DNA of 23,950 nt from Phaeoceros laevis (taxonomy: Eukaryota; Anthocerotophyta; Anthocerotopsida; Notothyladales). The DNA lies in assembly GCA_049999765.1 (NCBI GenBank), contig JBNGIQ010009037.1, positions 68,837 through 92,786 of the forward strand. The letters are read 5' to 3'. Positions within the stretch are counted from its first letter, which is position 1. Every line of letters begins with the position of its first letter. Made by a program: the position numbers and the translations under genes. Positions 1 through 9,784 of this stretch are shown one piece after another. The notes below the pieces were generated by a model. It worked only from the letters and a program-made list of their open reading frames with translations. It was not told the DNA's origin and did not search any database.

Positions 1-326
1 CTCCACCTGCCCCTATGCCCACAGCACACACGCATGTTAGTGGCTCCCAATGCCTCCCTACATAACTTGTAATTGTAGCACGAAATAACAAATTCCCGAT
101 TTGCATTCACCTGGTGCAGTCATGTATTCTTCCATCCTGGCCATCCCACAGCTGTAGCTCCATGCCAGCTCTCCTATGTCCGGAAGGCGGTGGTACTCTT
201 CGAAAAAATGCTCTCTGAACCTCTTCCGTAGTGGCAAGGGCCATACATGTCTAGAGCTAATCGCCTAGCCCGCGATTGCTGTGTATCAAGCGGTGGTTCT
301 GGTTCACTCGCCATTTACACAGCCTA

Positions 327-690
327 GCCAACTTCCTCGTCCCACAGCCTCTTTGTCACGTGGTGGGGTTGCTGCCGATCCGTCAGCTCGCCGTGCTCCA
401 AGAATTCTTCAGCCGTGCGCATGGCCGCCTCTCTTACCCGAAAATTTCGTTGCTTTGAAGTATCGGAAAAGGATTTCCGAATCTGCTTCGTCTCCTTCAA
501 TCCGTGGAACTCCCGCTGCATTGTGGCCACGACTTCAATCTTCAGCTACTCTGGCTGATTCCTCTAGCACAACATCCCAAGGAATTTGGTGCACACCAAT
601 TCCCAAATGCGCTTCACATAGGCGTTGCGCCTCGGTGCAAACACCCTCTCGCCTGGAGGGCAGGAGGGGCCATGGTTCTCCTAGCCATCT
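327..690 (-). pseudogene. Possible decayed coding relic, family not recognised
   Basis: Read on the minus strand, one frame has protein-like composition: a stretch with GERVFAPRRNAYVKRIWE, then two in-frame stops, then about 70 residues containing ATMQREFHGLKETKQIRK and AAMRTAEEFLEHGEL, ending DEEVG and a stop. The charged, helix-like composition looks like old coding sequence rather than random translation. I could not assign a family; a transposon accessory protein is one possibility. Stops inside the frame and the lack of convincing splice sites argue against a working gene. Confidence 0.25.
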
Positions 691-719
691 GACCTCGACA
701 ATCCGTCCTTAGCCACAGA

Positions 720-2170
720 ATTCGAGTACCGGGTTCTGATAGCTGCTGCGAAAGAAGTCATCTGGAGCAAGAACTTACAATTAGCTCTTCAAGCGTATTT
801 GCGTTTATGTCACTAAGTTCAATAGCAAACATGGAGCAGGTGCACTACACTATTTGTAGACTGGACAAGAGGGGAGATGAGAATTTTTGATCACGGTGAA
901 AGTAACGAGGACGAGGCAGAGGAGGACGACCTAGTGTAGGTCACCTTGTTTTTTTGTTATCCTTTCTCATTGTCTTGTCAGTTTTAACTTTCTGAACAAT
1001 CAAGTTGATCCATTAGAATATCCTATTCGTTTAAGGCGGATCTTCCATCGCGTGCAGATTCATCTCAATGGTGGCGCAAGAACCATGCCGAGTAGGTTTG
1101 GCTTGCTTTTGTTTGCCTCAGTATTTTTTCAAACTGTTCTGTTTAACTTATGGCGAATCGCTCTTTCTTACTTTAGATCTTCAATGAAGATTATGAGTAG
1201 GGCTGATACGGTGATATCTTGGAGACATCCAGGCAGGTGAAGACATCAATAGGGCGTAGGTTACCTTATGGCATGGGTTATAGTAATAGGTTTAATTATT
1301 TAGGCATTAATTAATTAAACTATAAAGGGTGTGAATCGTTGTATCCAATAGTCAATGATCAGGCACGACGGTTGGGTACGACCAAGTCACCCATCCTCGT
1401 ACTTGATCCATCTATTCTCTCGATGAATCCTAGTCTAATTTCTCTAATAACTATCCCTAGGGGTTTGACTTTTAACCTAATAACTGTTACTACAGCATGG
1501 TCTTGTCAATGACTAGTTTGACATTGATGCCACTCGTTTTGGTTATGGCACCGAGCAGAGCCTAGGAAACCGAGCTGCGCACGATATTACGGAGAAGATA
1601 TCGCTCTATGCCAAATCTGTCAATATGTTGCCAGCTGAGGATTGCCGGTTGAGGATACCGAGCTTGCGTCTTCTGCTTTGTTTTCCCTGATGAGAGTGTG
1701 ATTTCTCTTTCCATTACTACTACTACTAGAGCTTATATATCCAGTTTAGATATGAATGACAACTAGCTTGAGAAGACAATAACCAACTCACTCTCAAGTA
1801 CAAAGTGAAGTATTTTATTTTCAGTTGGCTGAGATCAATTCCTAGGAGCATATGAGAATAATTCCTGAAAGAGGAGATTTTCCATTGCAGATTCCCAAAC
1901 CTCCCTGCAGCCCTAGGCCTCCCTACAACCCTAGGACTCCCTGCGTAGATCAGTTGCGCAATATATATATATATATATTAGTGTATTTAACACTCTCAAT
2001 CTAGAGTTACGTTAGGTAATGTTTTGTAAAGTTCAGCTAGGCCTAAACTAGAAATAATAAACTAAGTTCTATTTGCTAATCTAGGTCTTCATATGTCTTT
2101 ATCTTCACTCTCTGTCTCTTTGATGTTTGATTATACTTCTGCTTGTCCTCCAAATGAGCTTCTCCCCAAA
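720..2170. other. Gene-free AT-rich stretch with short repeats
   Basis: I see no supported gene here. The stretch holds a short imperfect tandem repeat at about 1900-1940 (CTCCCTGCAGCCCTAGGC-like unit of about 18 bases, two to three copies), an (AT)n microsatellite at about 1961-1978 and a small (ACT)n run near 1717-1728. Part of it may be the decayed 3' end of the copia element that ends nearby on the minus strand, but I found no LTR copy matching the sequence beyond 2394. Confidence 0.5.
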
Positions 2171-2174
2171 GGCT

Positions 2175-2394
2175 CTAAGGTCCATAGATATCAAAGGAAT
2201 GTTCAAGATGCTTGATTTTTCCAAGCGCCTTGGTTAGCACATCTGTTGTCTTAAGTTGTGTTGGATAGTAGCTTAGAACTTGCACCATACCACTTGCTAC
2301 CAATTGTTGAATGTATTGATGTTGTACTTTGATGTGTCTAGTGCGAGCATGATACCTCGGGTTTTGTATTAGAGCAATAGCGCTCTGATACCAT
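2175..2394 (-). mobile_element. Internally deleted Ty1/copia retrotransposon: primer-binding site joined to RNase H C-terminus
   Basis: The minus strand encodes SAIALIQNPRYHARTRHIKV, then YYPTQLKTTDVLTKAL and KHLEHSF. This is the conserved C-terminal part of copia RNase H (HARTKHI and the ADxLTK-type motif). Immediately upstream, at 2393-2382, is TGGTATCAGAGC, the usual plant copia primer-binding site matching the 3' end of initiator-Met tRNA. It is preceded by ...TTGTCA, which fits an LTR ending in CA at 2394. Everything between the primer site and RNase H (gag, protease, integrase, reverse transcriptase) is missing. The LTR should extend to higher coordinates from 2394; its outer end and the partner LTR could not be located. 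The element cannot be autonomous. Confidence 0.8.
2382..2393 (-). other. Copia primer-binding site (initiator-Met tRNA type)
   Basis: The 12-base sequence TGGTATCAGAGC on the minus strand directly follows a CA dinucleotide, as expected at an LTR boundary. Its last six bases (CAGAGC) also serve as the Gln-Ser codons of the RNase H motif, so they mark the deletion junction. Confidence 0.75.
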
Positions 2395-2594
2395 GACAAA
2401 TCGAGTACAGAGGACAAACAAAGTTGCACTTGTAAGAGGAATAGATCTATTGAGTGTTATGTAAAATATACATAGAAGGATGTGTATAACCCTATTAATG
2501 GTGTGGGAATTATAGGGTTTAGGGTGACAAAGCAACCAACTTGAATTCGAAGAATAAGATCATTGTTATTGCACAAAAGGGAGATAGTGCCAAG

Positions 2595-2663
2595 ATTAGT
2601 GACGAAACCAGTAAACACCTCGCCCTCCAGGAGCGCACAGAGTAGTCTACTACAATTATACTG
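2595..2663 (-). pseudogene. Germin-like protein gene fragment, inverted
   Basis: The minus strand encodes CSRLLCALLEGEVFTGFVTN. Its LEGEVFTGFVTN part corresponds to LEGEVYTGFVSN of the intact germin-like protein about 550 bases downstream on the other strand, at the same place just after metal-binding box 1. Similarity fades on both sides and no second cupin motif follows, so only some 20 codons are recognisable. It is either a relic of an inverted duplication of the gene or a fragment carried with the adjacent copia LTR. Confidence 0.45.
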
Positions 2664-3010
2664 TAAGTGTACCGATTCCCCCAAACAAAGCAAGCTCGGA
2701 AAGCGACGAGTTGACCTGTGGAAACTGGTGAAGCAGGTGCGACGCAACGTCGACTGAAATTGCCGGCCCCGAGGCCGCGAGCCCGGGGCGTCCGCGGTTA
2801 CCAAAGTCAGTCCGTCCGTCACCAGGCTTCCAGGCCACCACAGTCCGACGATCCGTCGATGGGAAAGGAGGCATCTCCGACGGATGCCTCGGGAATCCGT
2901 CTATCTTTAGAAACCAGATCCCCTCCCACCCCCGCGCTCGCTCCGAAACCTCTCCGCAAGCTTCCGCCCTCCCCCGCCATCGGGGTCGTCCCGCGTACGG
3001 CCTCCTACGC

Positions 3011-3018
3011 TACATATA
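3011..3018 (+). promoter_or_regulatory. Possible TATA element of the germin-like gene
   Basis: TACATATA lies about 170 bases upstream of the chosen start codon, in an otherwise GC-rich stretch. A TATA box here would give a 5' leader of about 140 bases. It is an imperfect match, so the assignment is tentative. Confidence 0.35.
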
Positions 3019-3185
3019 GCACCACACTGAGGCCAGTTTCTCATCGGCTCATCTCCTCAGTCGCCAGCTCCACATTTCCCGCATTGAAATCCTCTCCCCC
3101 GATCGCGATCGACCTCGTTCAGACTCGATTTCAAGCACCGATCGATCTAGCTACATCGATATCTGCTTCAGAATCTTCTACAGCA

Positions 3186-3905
3186 ATGGCAGCAGCAATG
3201 GCAGCGGCGTGCTCGGCAGCCAGAATGCGCCTCTTCTTCAAGCTGGCAGCATTGGCAGCAGCGCTGGCCGTGGCAATGGCGCCGGCGGCGATGGCGCCCG
3301 ACCCCGACCCGTTGCAGGACTTTTGCATCGCGGACATCGCCAAGGGCGCCACCATCAATGGGTTCCCGTGCAAGCCGGCCGCCAACGCCAGCAGCGACGA
3401 CTTCTGGTTCCCGAAGCTGGCGGTCCAGGCGGACGCCACCCTGGGCGGGCGCAACCCCTTCAACGGCGTCGCCACCTTCGCGCTGGTGCAGGAGTGGCCG
3501 GCGCTCAACACTCTGGGGCTGAGCCTGGTGCGCCTGGACATCGCGCCGGGGGGCGTCATCCAGCCGCACACGCATAACCTGGCCACCGAGATCCTGTTCG
3601 TGTTGGAAGGCGAGGTGTACACGGGTTTCGTCAGCAACGATCAGAAGCTGTACGCCAAGACGGTGAAGAAGGGCGAGGCCTTCATCTTCCCCCGCGGCCT
3701 GCTGCACTTCCAGATCAACCAGGGCAAGAAGCACTGCGCCACGCTCAACGTGCTCAACAGCCAGAACCCGGGCATTCAGCTCATGCCGCAGGCGCTGTTC
3801 GGGGCCGCCATTCCCACGGACGTGCTGGCCAAGTCGTTCCTCATCGCGCCGGCGCAGGTGGAGGCTTTGTCTGCCGTTTTCTCGCAGTTCCCACCGGCCC
3901 ATTAA
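3186..3905 (+). CDS. Germin-like protein (secreted cupin), intact
   Basis: This intronless frame encodes 239 residues. A hydrophobic, alanine-rich N-terminus (about residues 14-37) is a signal peptide, so the product is probably secreted to the apoplast. The mature part shows the paired cysteines Cys47 (DFCIAD) and Cys62 (GFPCK) that form the germin disulfide. Box 1 (PGGVIQPHTHNLATE) supplies His128, His130 and Glu135, and box 2 (GEAFIFPRGLLHF) supplies His174. Together these are the four cupin metal ligands, manganese in known germins. LEGEVYTGFVSN follows box 1 as usual. There is one N-glycosylation sequon (NAS, 67-69). Family members include oxalate oxidase, superoxide dismutase and proteins without known activity; the sequence does not say which. 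The open frame extends upstream to 2718, but that stretch looks like promoter and leader. The first ATG of the signal region is at 3186; Met14 (3225) is an alternative start. The coding region is very GC-rich compared with its flanks. Confidence 0.95.
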   Translation: MAAAMAAACSAARMRLFFKLAALAAALAVAMAPAAMAPDPDPLQDFCIADIAKGATINGFPCKPAANASSDDFWFPKLAVQADATLGGRNPFNGVATFALVQEWPALNTLGLSLVRLDIAPGGVIQPHTHNLATEILFVLEGEVYTGFVSNDQKLYAKTVKKGEAFIFPRGLLHFQINQGKKHCATLNVLNSQNPGIQLMPQALFGAAIPTDVLAKSFLIAPAQVEALSAVFSQFPPAH

Positions 3906-4840
3906 TTTCTCAACTTTCTTCATCCTACATGTCCATGATCCTTAGGCTAGCTAGCTAGCGGTCTCTCCCGATTCATGCATGCTTCTAAAACCAGAGATTT
4001 ATTATATGCTGCTAGCTGCAGTCATTTCAAGATGGTTCATGATCCTTTTCCTGTCGTCTAAAGTTGCACCAGTTCATGGTTACAAGAACTGGAATGTCTG
4101 TAACTACATTAATTACTGGTAATGGAATGTCAGGCTGTCCGAGGATCTCTCCAATTGCATCTTCCTTTCAAGACATGACCCAACTGTTGCATTTGGAAGT
4201 GTCATAGTACTAGCTACTGAATAGCAATTGGCAACCAGGCGTGAAACTTGTCCTAATTAGCCCGGGAGCTAGCTGCCACATGTATTTTGATCACAAGAAG
4301 CCTCACCCGTGATGACGAAGGAGCCAAACGGTTGGTGTTGGTGATGACACTTTTGAGACAGCAATAGTTAATCTTGTTCTGACTGTCTACAGACCATATA
4401 GCTAGCTAGGTACTCACCAATAAGAATGAAAGCACGCAGCAGTACACTCCTCCCTGAAGCCGTGTATACAGACTTGCTAGACACTGGATGAAAGTTTGTG
4501 GCAAACAAGGCAGGCTGTGGAAAATGTGTCAAGAGCCTAGGCAGTTGAGGATTCGAGTGGAAGCTGAACACAATTTAGAGAGCAACTGTGACTTTGGTAC
4601 ACCTTTATAATTGGTCCAAATTGTTGTGCTGGCCACTTGCTCTCCTTTCACAATTTTATCACATCCTAAGAATGATCTGGAAAGAGCTTGGGTTAATTGT
4701 GCGAAGGACAAATTCCAAACTCTATTGAAATCCGGACAACAAGTGCCAAAATCGTGACAAGGCCAATATATATGCAACTTTTACAAGGCACCTTTCCTGT
4801 TTTTTTTCTGCGGGAGCATCTCTCGCAAGCCTCTAGGGTG
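3906..4840. other. 3' flank of germin-like gene, no supported gene
   Basis: The first few hundred bases are probably the 3' untranslated region and terminator of the germin-like gene, including a CTAG-rich run near 3947-3960. I see no canonical AATAAA close to the stop. The rest is non-repetitive and has no coding signal that I can defend. Confidence 0.4.
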
Positions 4841-5082
4841 TGCTCCAATCCCACTTGACCCCATCCCATTTCCAAAGAGGTAGACTGCTCGGTCTTCCAT
4901 TACCTTCGCGATCAGCTGTCCTCGAGGAGAACTGAAACAAAAGCTTACGTACTGTGTTTGGGGGTAGGAACCGCATATGTAAAGGGCCACCGAAAAATCT
5001 CCAGTCCAGAGAGAGAGTGGTTGTGTTGTGTGTTTGTGCCCCATCACATCTTATCCTAGATATGACACAGCTGCCAGTGTAC

Positions 5083-5160
5083 CTGTGGGCTTCTCGAGGA
5101 TGTCGTCCCAGACGAACACCAAGTTGGCAAAAATCATCAAGTGCTCCAATCGCAGTCTCG
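5083..5160 (-). pseudogene. Possible isolated exon with an Asp-rich WDDILE motif
   Basis: A minus-strand frame reads RLEHLMIFANLVFVWDDILE, then KPT, and is followed by a plausible 5' splice site (CACAG|GTACAC at 5083/5082). A hydrophobic helix ending in DDxxE resembles the aspartate-rich metal site of class I terpene synthases, but 25 residues are too few for a firm call. Reading on toward 4840 there is a pyrimidine-rich tract and a possible acceptor near 4930. No family-specific motif such as the NSE/DTE triad was found beyond it. It could be chance. Confidence 0.2.
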
Positions 5161-5164
5161 TGAG

Positions 5165-5955
5165 AGCTCAAGCTCACCTTATCTTAGTAAACTGAAATGA
5201 AATCTAGCTTCCAGTTTAGGTGTGAATTTGTGAAAGGATCAGAGTCATCAGACCAGCAAAAACTTAAAGAACCACTATTGTATATCCTTCTCTTATACAC
5301 ATCTTAGGAAGACAAGCACTTTTTCTGTCACTGGGGCACAGGATCTCTGAACCACAACAGTGTTTTTTTGGCTGCTCATCAAAGAGATTCGTGAAGTGGG
5401 TCCAGCATCCTCCAGTCGAGATCCCACTCAGCGCCTGGACCAAAGACAAGGAAAGAGGATGCACAAAACAACGAAGTTTGATGTCACAGCAAGAGGCAAA
5501 AGTCATGACGTCTGTGTTCCGCAAGTTCCAAAATAATCTAGCTGGGGAAATGAAGTCGTGCCTACCAGTTTGTACTTGCTTCCTGTCGAGCTACCATTTG
5601 GCTGTGGAATGTGGATACGTCACATTTGTGTCTGCTTTTCTGTTCGTGCTGGTTTTTCGATGCTACCAGGACTACCAACTTTTGTCATGTACCAGTAGCC
5701 CCTTTTCGTTGAATGCTGTTGCCATCTACAGTATGCTTTTGCTGTATGCTAGTGAGCTCCAAGCCTCCAACACTGTTTTATTTTTTGTGAAAAAACTCCA
5801 ACAATGAGTTCAACCACGTACAACTTGAAACGTGGAGATGCTGTCTGCATACAGACAAAGACAGCCGGAGGAAATTAACGTGAAGAGCACGCTCTACCCG
5901 TGGCCATCCATCAATTGGTCTTAATATTACAACGCAGAGCACATGTACATCCTGA
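5165..5955. other. Intergenic stretch downstream of laccase, no supported gene
   Basis: A plus-strand frame of 138 codons occupies 5391-5807, but it has no recognisable motif, its composition looks random (Cys, Leu and Tyr rich) and it lacks gene context. The interval nearest 5960 is probably the laccase 3' untranslated region. Confidence 0.4.
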
Positions 5956-5959
5956 ACGC

Positions 5960-8478
5960 TCAGCACTGGGGCATATTAGGCGGGGGAGGAGGCAGCTTTT
6001 CGTTTGGGCCCTCGCCATCAAGGACGATGAAGGCTGTGGACATGCCCCAGGCCTGGTGGATTTCCAAATGACAATGCATCAACCACACTCCTGCAGGCAG
6101 CACATGTATGTCAGTTTTGGAAGCCTGCTTGCAACTCCAAGCAGCAAGCTCTAAGTTGAAGTACATGCTTGGAAGAAACGTCAAGCGATGAGTGAGTGTG
6201 TGCTTACCAGGATTGCTGGCTTTCCATCGAATGGTAGTCCACCCACCGGCAGGGATGGAAATAGTGTTGCGCAGAGGTGGGTCCTCGAGGTTGAAGTTCT
6301 TGGTATCTTCGGCTGCGTTGAAGTTCCCGAAACCTGACCCTACGACGTAGAAGCTGAAGCCGTGGAGGTGAAAGGGATGGCTCTCGAAGAAGAGGATGTT
6401 TGTGTTCTGAAACGTCAACTGCACATTCGTGCCAAACTTCAACACATTCACCCTGGTCGAGTTCACTCCAAGCGTGTTGTTGGGAGGGTTGGGCCCTGTG
6501 AAGTTCCAGAAGAAGGGCGGGTTGTCGGGGAAATCGGGCGTGTACACGTTGTTGATGCCGTTGAAGTAGGCCTGCGATTCATACATGTTCCAATGGTTGG
6601 TGGAAGATCAACTGACGTGCAACCAAAAGAGAACGGATGAATGGATCCTGTCCAAGGTGGGTGTGGTCCAATTGCAGTACTAGTCAAGATTACCTCCAAG
6701 ATGGAATGGTTTCGGGGGACAGCGAAGGTGTTGTTGTTGATGGTCAGAGCAATTCTTCTTGTGCCATTGGCTTGGCCACACCCTTGGTCGGGGCGGCATT
6801 CCAGAAAATTGTATCCCACCGTGTAGAGCAAGCTCTCGTTGATGGTGAGGGGAACCTCGGCAGGGTACAGTTTGCTGTTCACGGACCTGATGCTTTCTTC
6901 AAAATCGAGAGCCCACTGGGAGTCATTGGTGGCAGGGAATTGGGGCAGGTCGGAGACTGGGCTGCTGGAATTGGTGGTGTACTCCAGGATGGCTGTGGCC
7001 GAAACACCGGGGAACGGAAGTGCGGCTGGCGTCCAGACGCTGGTGGCGATGTAGTAGCGGCCTCCCACCTTCTTATTGGCCTTGAGCAGCACATTCATGG
7101 TCTGTCCCGGAGTGAGAAGAACCACCTCTGATGAATAGGTCTTGGTGTACTCCCCGTCTGCCTCCACCACCACCAGCTTGTGGTCTTTTATGCCGAAGTA
7201 GAGCTCGAAGTTCATCGCTGAGTTGATGAGTCGAAGGAGGTATGTCCTGCCAGCCTCCACTTTCACCACCGTTGTCTCTGCAGGCAAATGCTGGGGTTAT
7301 CAGGACTGACTGTTGTTTCAAGCTTCTCCAGATAGGATGCCTCAAATGCCTTTAGACGAGGTTTGCATGAATTCCAAGCACGGGAGACCTCCTCACCTGG
7401 AGCTGAGCAGTTGTAGAGATCTCCAGGCTGGCCGTTGAGTGTGAGGGCATCGGAAACGTTGTACCCAGCTCCGGTTCTGACGGCATCGGCTTCGATCGCT
7501 TGTGTGTCTCCATTCCACCACTCCCCTGCAGGTGGGCAAAAAGTGTGCTTCAGCAACAGGCTGGCAACCTAGCTAGCTTCAAGGGTGCGGGGGCAGTTTG
7601 AACTTGTAAGAAGAGGAGCTGGAGTTTACTCATGAGCGGATTCATGAATGTGTAGTGCTCACCGAAGAGGAGGGTGCTCTCTGCCTGTGGCTGCTTAAAA
7701 GGGTAGACTTGGCCTTTCCTAGGCAGGATGATGAGGGGGCCATAGAGGGTGGCTCGAAGCCAGGTGATGTGCGCGTGCCACCAGACTGTGCCTCGTTTCT
7801 GGTCGGTGATTGTGAAGTTGTATGTGAAGTTGTGGCCCGGCTGGATGGGGCATTGTGTGAAGTAGGCCGGCCCGTCTTGCCAGTTCTGTAGAAGCTGCCT
7901 CAATCCGTGCCTGCAGTTTGAACACCTCCTCCAGGTAAACTTCTCCTCTCGAAAAGGCAGTGCAGGCAGAAGAAGAAGAATGGTTTAGGAAGCGTGTACC
8001 AGTGAAGAGTGAGGTTATAGTCGATGTTGTTCTGGACATGGACAATGACGGTATCGCCTTCTCGGACGTAGAGCGGAGGCCCTGGGAACATGCCGTTCAC
8101 GGTGGCGATGGGCTTGGTTCTGCAGAGCCGAGTAACATTCTTGTATTCCACCTGTGAACAAACAAGTTCCTCCAGAGATGAGATATGTGCAAACTTGCAA
8201 ATGGGTGATGCGTCCAGTCCTGACTCTCAGCAATTCATACAGAGTACTGTCTTCAAAAACAACAAATTTGGACACATGTTTGCACGATCCCTCAGGACAA
8301 GGACTACCTTCCAGTAGTACTCGTGTGAGCAAGGCTGGTTCCCATAGCGATTATCATCGACTGAGATAGGCCCGTCGTCCCGGTATGTAATGTCGGCCAG
8401 GGCATGAACAGCCAGAAAGGCAAGCAACACAAACCCACAGGCTAGGACCTTGGCCGGCACTGCCACTTCCCTCGCCAT
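5960..8478 (-). CDS. Plant laccase (secreted multicopper oxidase), seven exons, intact
   Basis: Joining 8478-8308, 8151-8000, 7910-7663, 7525-7397, 7277-6694, 6571-6208 and 6090-5960 gives 592 residues with GT-AG borders and an unbroken frame. The protein has a signal peptide (about 1-28) and three cupredoxin domains. The copper ligands are visible as HWHG (His107, 109), WWHAH (His153, 155), HPFHLH (His493, 496, 498) and HCHLEIH (His555, Cys556, His557, His561). The trinuclear and type 1 sites are therefore complete. Laccases oxidise phenolics with oxygen in the cell wall, including monolignols and flavonoid precursors; the substrate cannot be read from sequence. Exons of 152 and 129 bases and the early intron positions follow the pattern I know from seed-plant laccases. 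A further phase-0 intron after SILE splits the usually long fifth exon. The residue ten after the type 1 Cys is Met566, where Leu is common in plant laccases. There are many Asn-glycosylation sequons. The C-terminus is PNMPQC. Confidence 0.96.
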
Positions 8479-8717
8479 AGCAAGTGCGAGCTCAGCCTGC
8501 TAAGAGCTCCTGTTTATTGATGAACCTGCTCTGGACACCACACCAGATGCAAGTCTCGAGAAGCCCTAGGAAGATCCTTGAAGACCTCGATGAATGCTGG
8601 ATGAAAGTCTTGCCTCTGACTGCAAAGGACTTCCTAGGATCCGATCCTTTAAGAGCTCCTGGAGAGGAGCTGGGCTGGGCCTGCAATTGACTCCCAGCAG
8701 CTTCGTCTCCTTCCCCG

Positions 8718-8729
8718 GTGTATATAGTG
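8718..8729 (-). promoter_or_regulatory. Probable TATA box of the laccase gene
   Basis: The minus strand reads CACTATATACAC about 245 bases upstream of the laccase ATG at 8478. This CTATATA match is the best TATA candidate in the upstream region and would give a leader of about 210 bases. Confidence 0.5.
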
Positions 8730-8739
8730 CCATTTGACA

Positions 8740-9430
8740 TGCGGCGAATTGAATATCCACCGGCCAAGGCATGCTGTCTTCTCCCTTGGCCGCCCCTCAT
8801 CAATCCGTTCACGACTCTCCCACTCCCCCTCTTTGTTCCGCGCCAGCGCTGTATCGTTTGTTCACGAGTCCTCGAAAGAGCTTCCACACAGCCTTGTGAA
8901 AGCATAGAATAATGTAAACTAAGCGGCCGGTTGACTGATGAGACTGCAGACTGTGCAGAGACCACCCAACAGCAGATGGGACAAATTGTCTTGCTGGTGG
9001 GAACATAACATGACGCAGAGCTTGTGCAAGCCAACAGCTCCAATTTGTCGCGCCCACTACACTAGACCGAGTCAGACAGCCGCGTTAAATTTGTCGTCCA
9101 GACATATACCCCGCAGCAAACGCGAACATTTTGCGTGTGGAAGAAATTCCCTCCAGACTATTTCCTGTCCTTTTCGTGGCAATGACTACTCTGGCACGCC
9201 TCTAAACAAACAATCAGTGCGCCCTCACCCAGTCTCCAAAAGTAGCCTGGTTTTATGAAGGAGTGTGGCCGTATGGCCCCTATCCGAGGCACGGAAGGCC
9301 CCGGGACCCGGTCGTTTCTGAGAAGCGCAAGTGGTTGCACCCACCACCACGGTACCGGACAATGCTCTCCGGCTGCGGCGCCGGCTCACTGTCCTCTGAT
9401 GAGCGTGTCCAAGACTCCAGGGATGGATGG
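8740..9430. other. Upstream flank of laccase, no supported gene
   Basis: Short frames exist on both strands, but none has a recognisable motif. The part nearest 8740 is probably the laccase promoter. The interval 9255-9360 is notably GC-rich (near CACGGAAGGCCCCGGGACCC), but I cannot assign a function. Confidence 0.4.
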
Positions 9431-9784
9431 AGGTGGGGTCAGCAGGGGCTAGCCATGGACACTCAACCTTGCCTACAATGCTGGCGTAGCTTGCAAGGAT
9501 CCATCTTTGGGTTCTTTTGCGAGGAGAAAGGTGTGCGAACCCTTTTCTTCTATTGCACGAGAGTGACGGGACGGTGAGGAATTATGGCGGAAGCCGATGA
9601 GAGCCGGGGTGGGGTTCAGCAGGGCCAGCCCTGGACACTCAACCTTGCCTGAAAGGCTGGCGTAGCTTGCAAGGGTCCATCTTTTCGGGTCTTTTGCGAG
9701 GAGAAAGGAGTGCGAGCCCTTTTCCTCTGTTGCACGAGAGTGACGAGACGGTGAGGAATTATGGCGGAAGCCGATGAGAGACGG
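9431..9784. repeat. Two-copy tandem repeat, period about 177 bases
   Basis: Copy 1 (about 9431-9607) and copy 2 (about 9608-9784) share long matched stretches in the same order: GACACTCAACCTTGCCT, GCTGGCGTAGCTTGCAAGG, TTTTGCGAGGAGAAAGG, GCACGAGAGTGACG and TTATGGCGGAAGCCGATGAG. The start of ATTATGGCGG at 9581 and 9758 gives the period. Copies differ by scattered substitutions and small indels. No open frame runs through both copies, so this looks like non-coding duplication. Confidence 0.9.

Noticed and set aside
1961-1978. (AT)n tract
   Set aside because: A simple microsatellite; no gene or element end is tied to it.
1740-2150. Candidate 3' LTR for the copia element
   Set aside because: I found no clear sequence match to the region beyond 2394, so I cannot call it an LTR partner.
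2670-2690. LGESVH and about 17 bases shared between the minus strand near 2670-2690 and the vWA relic near 22130
   Set aside because: The match is short and the surrounding peptides differ completely, so I treat it as chance.
3131-3923. Long minus-strand frames (168 and 251 codons) opposite the germin-like gene
   Set aside because: They are antisense shadows of a GC-rich coding region; composition is Arg/Gly/His rich without motifs.
5391-5807. 138-codon plus-strand frame upstream of the laccase 3' end
   Set aside because: No motif, random-like composition and no splice or promoter context.
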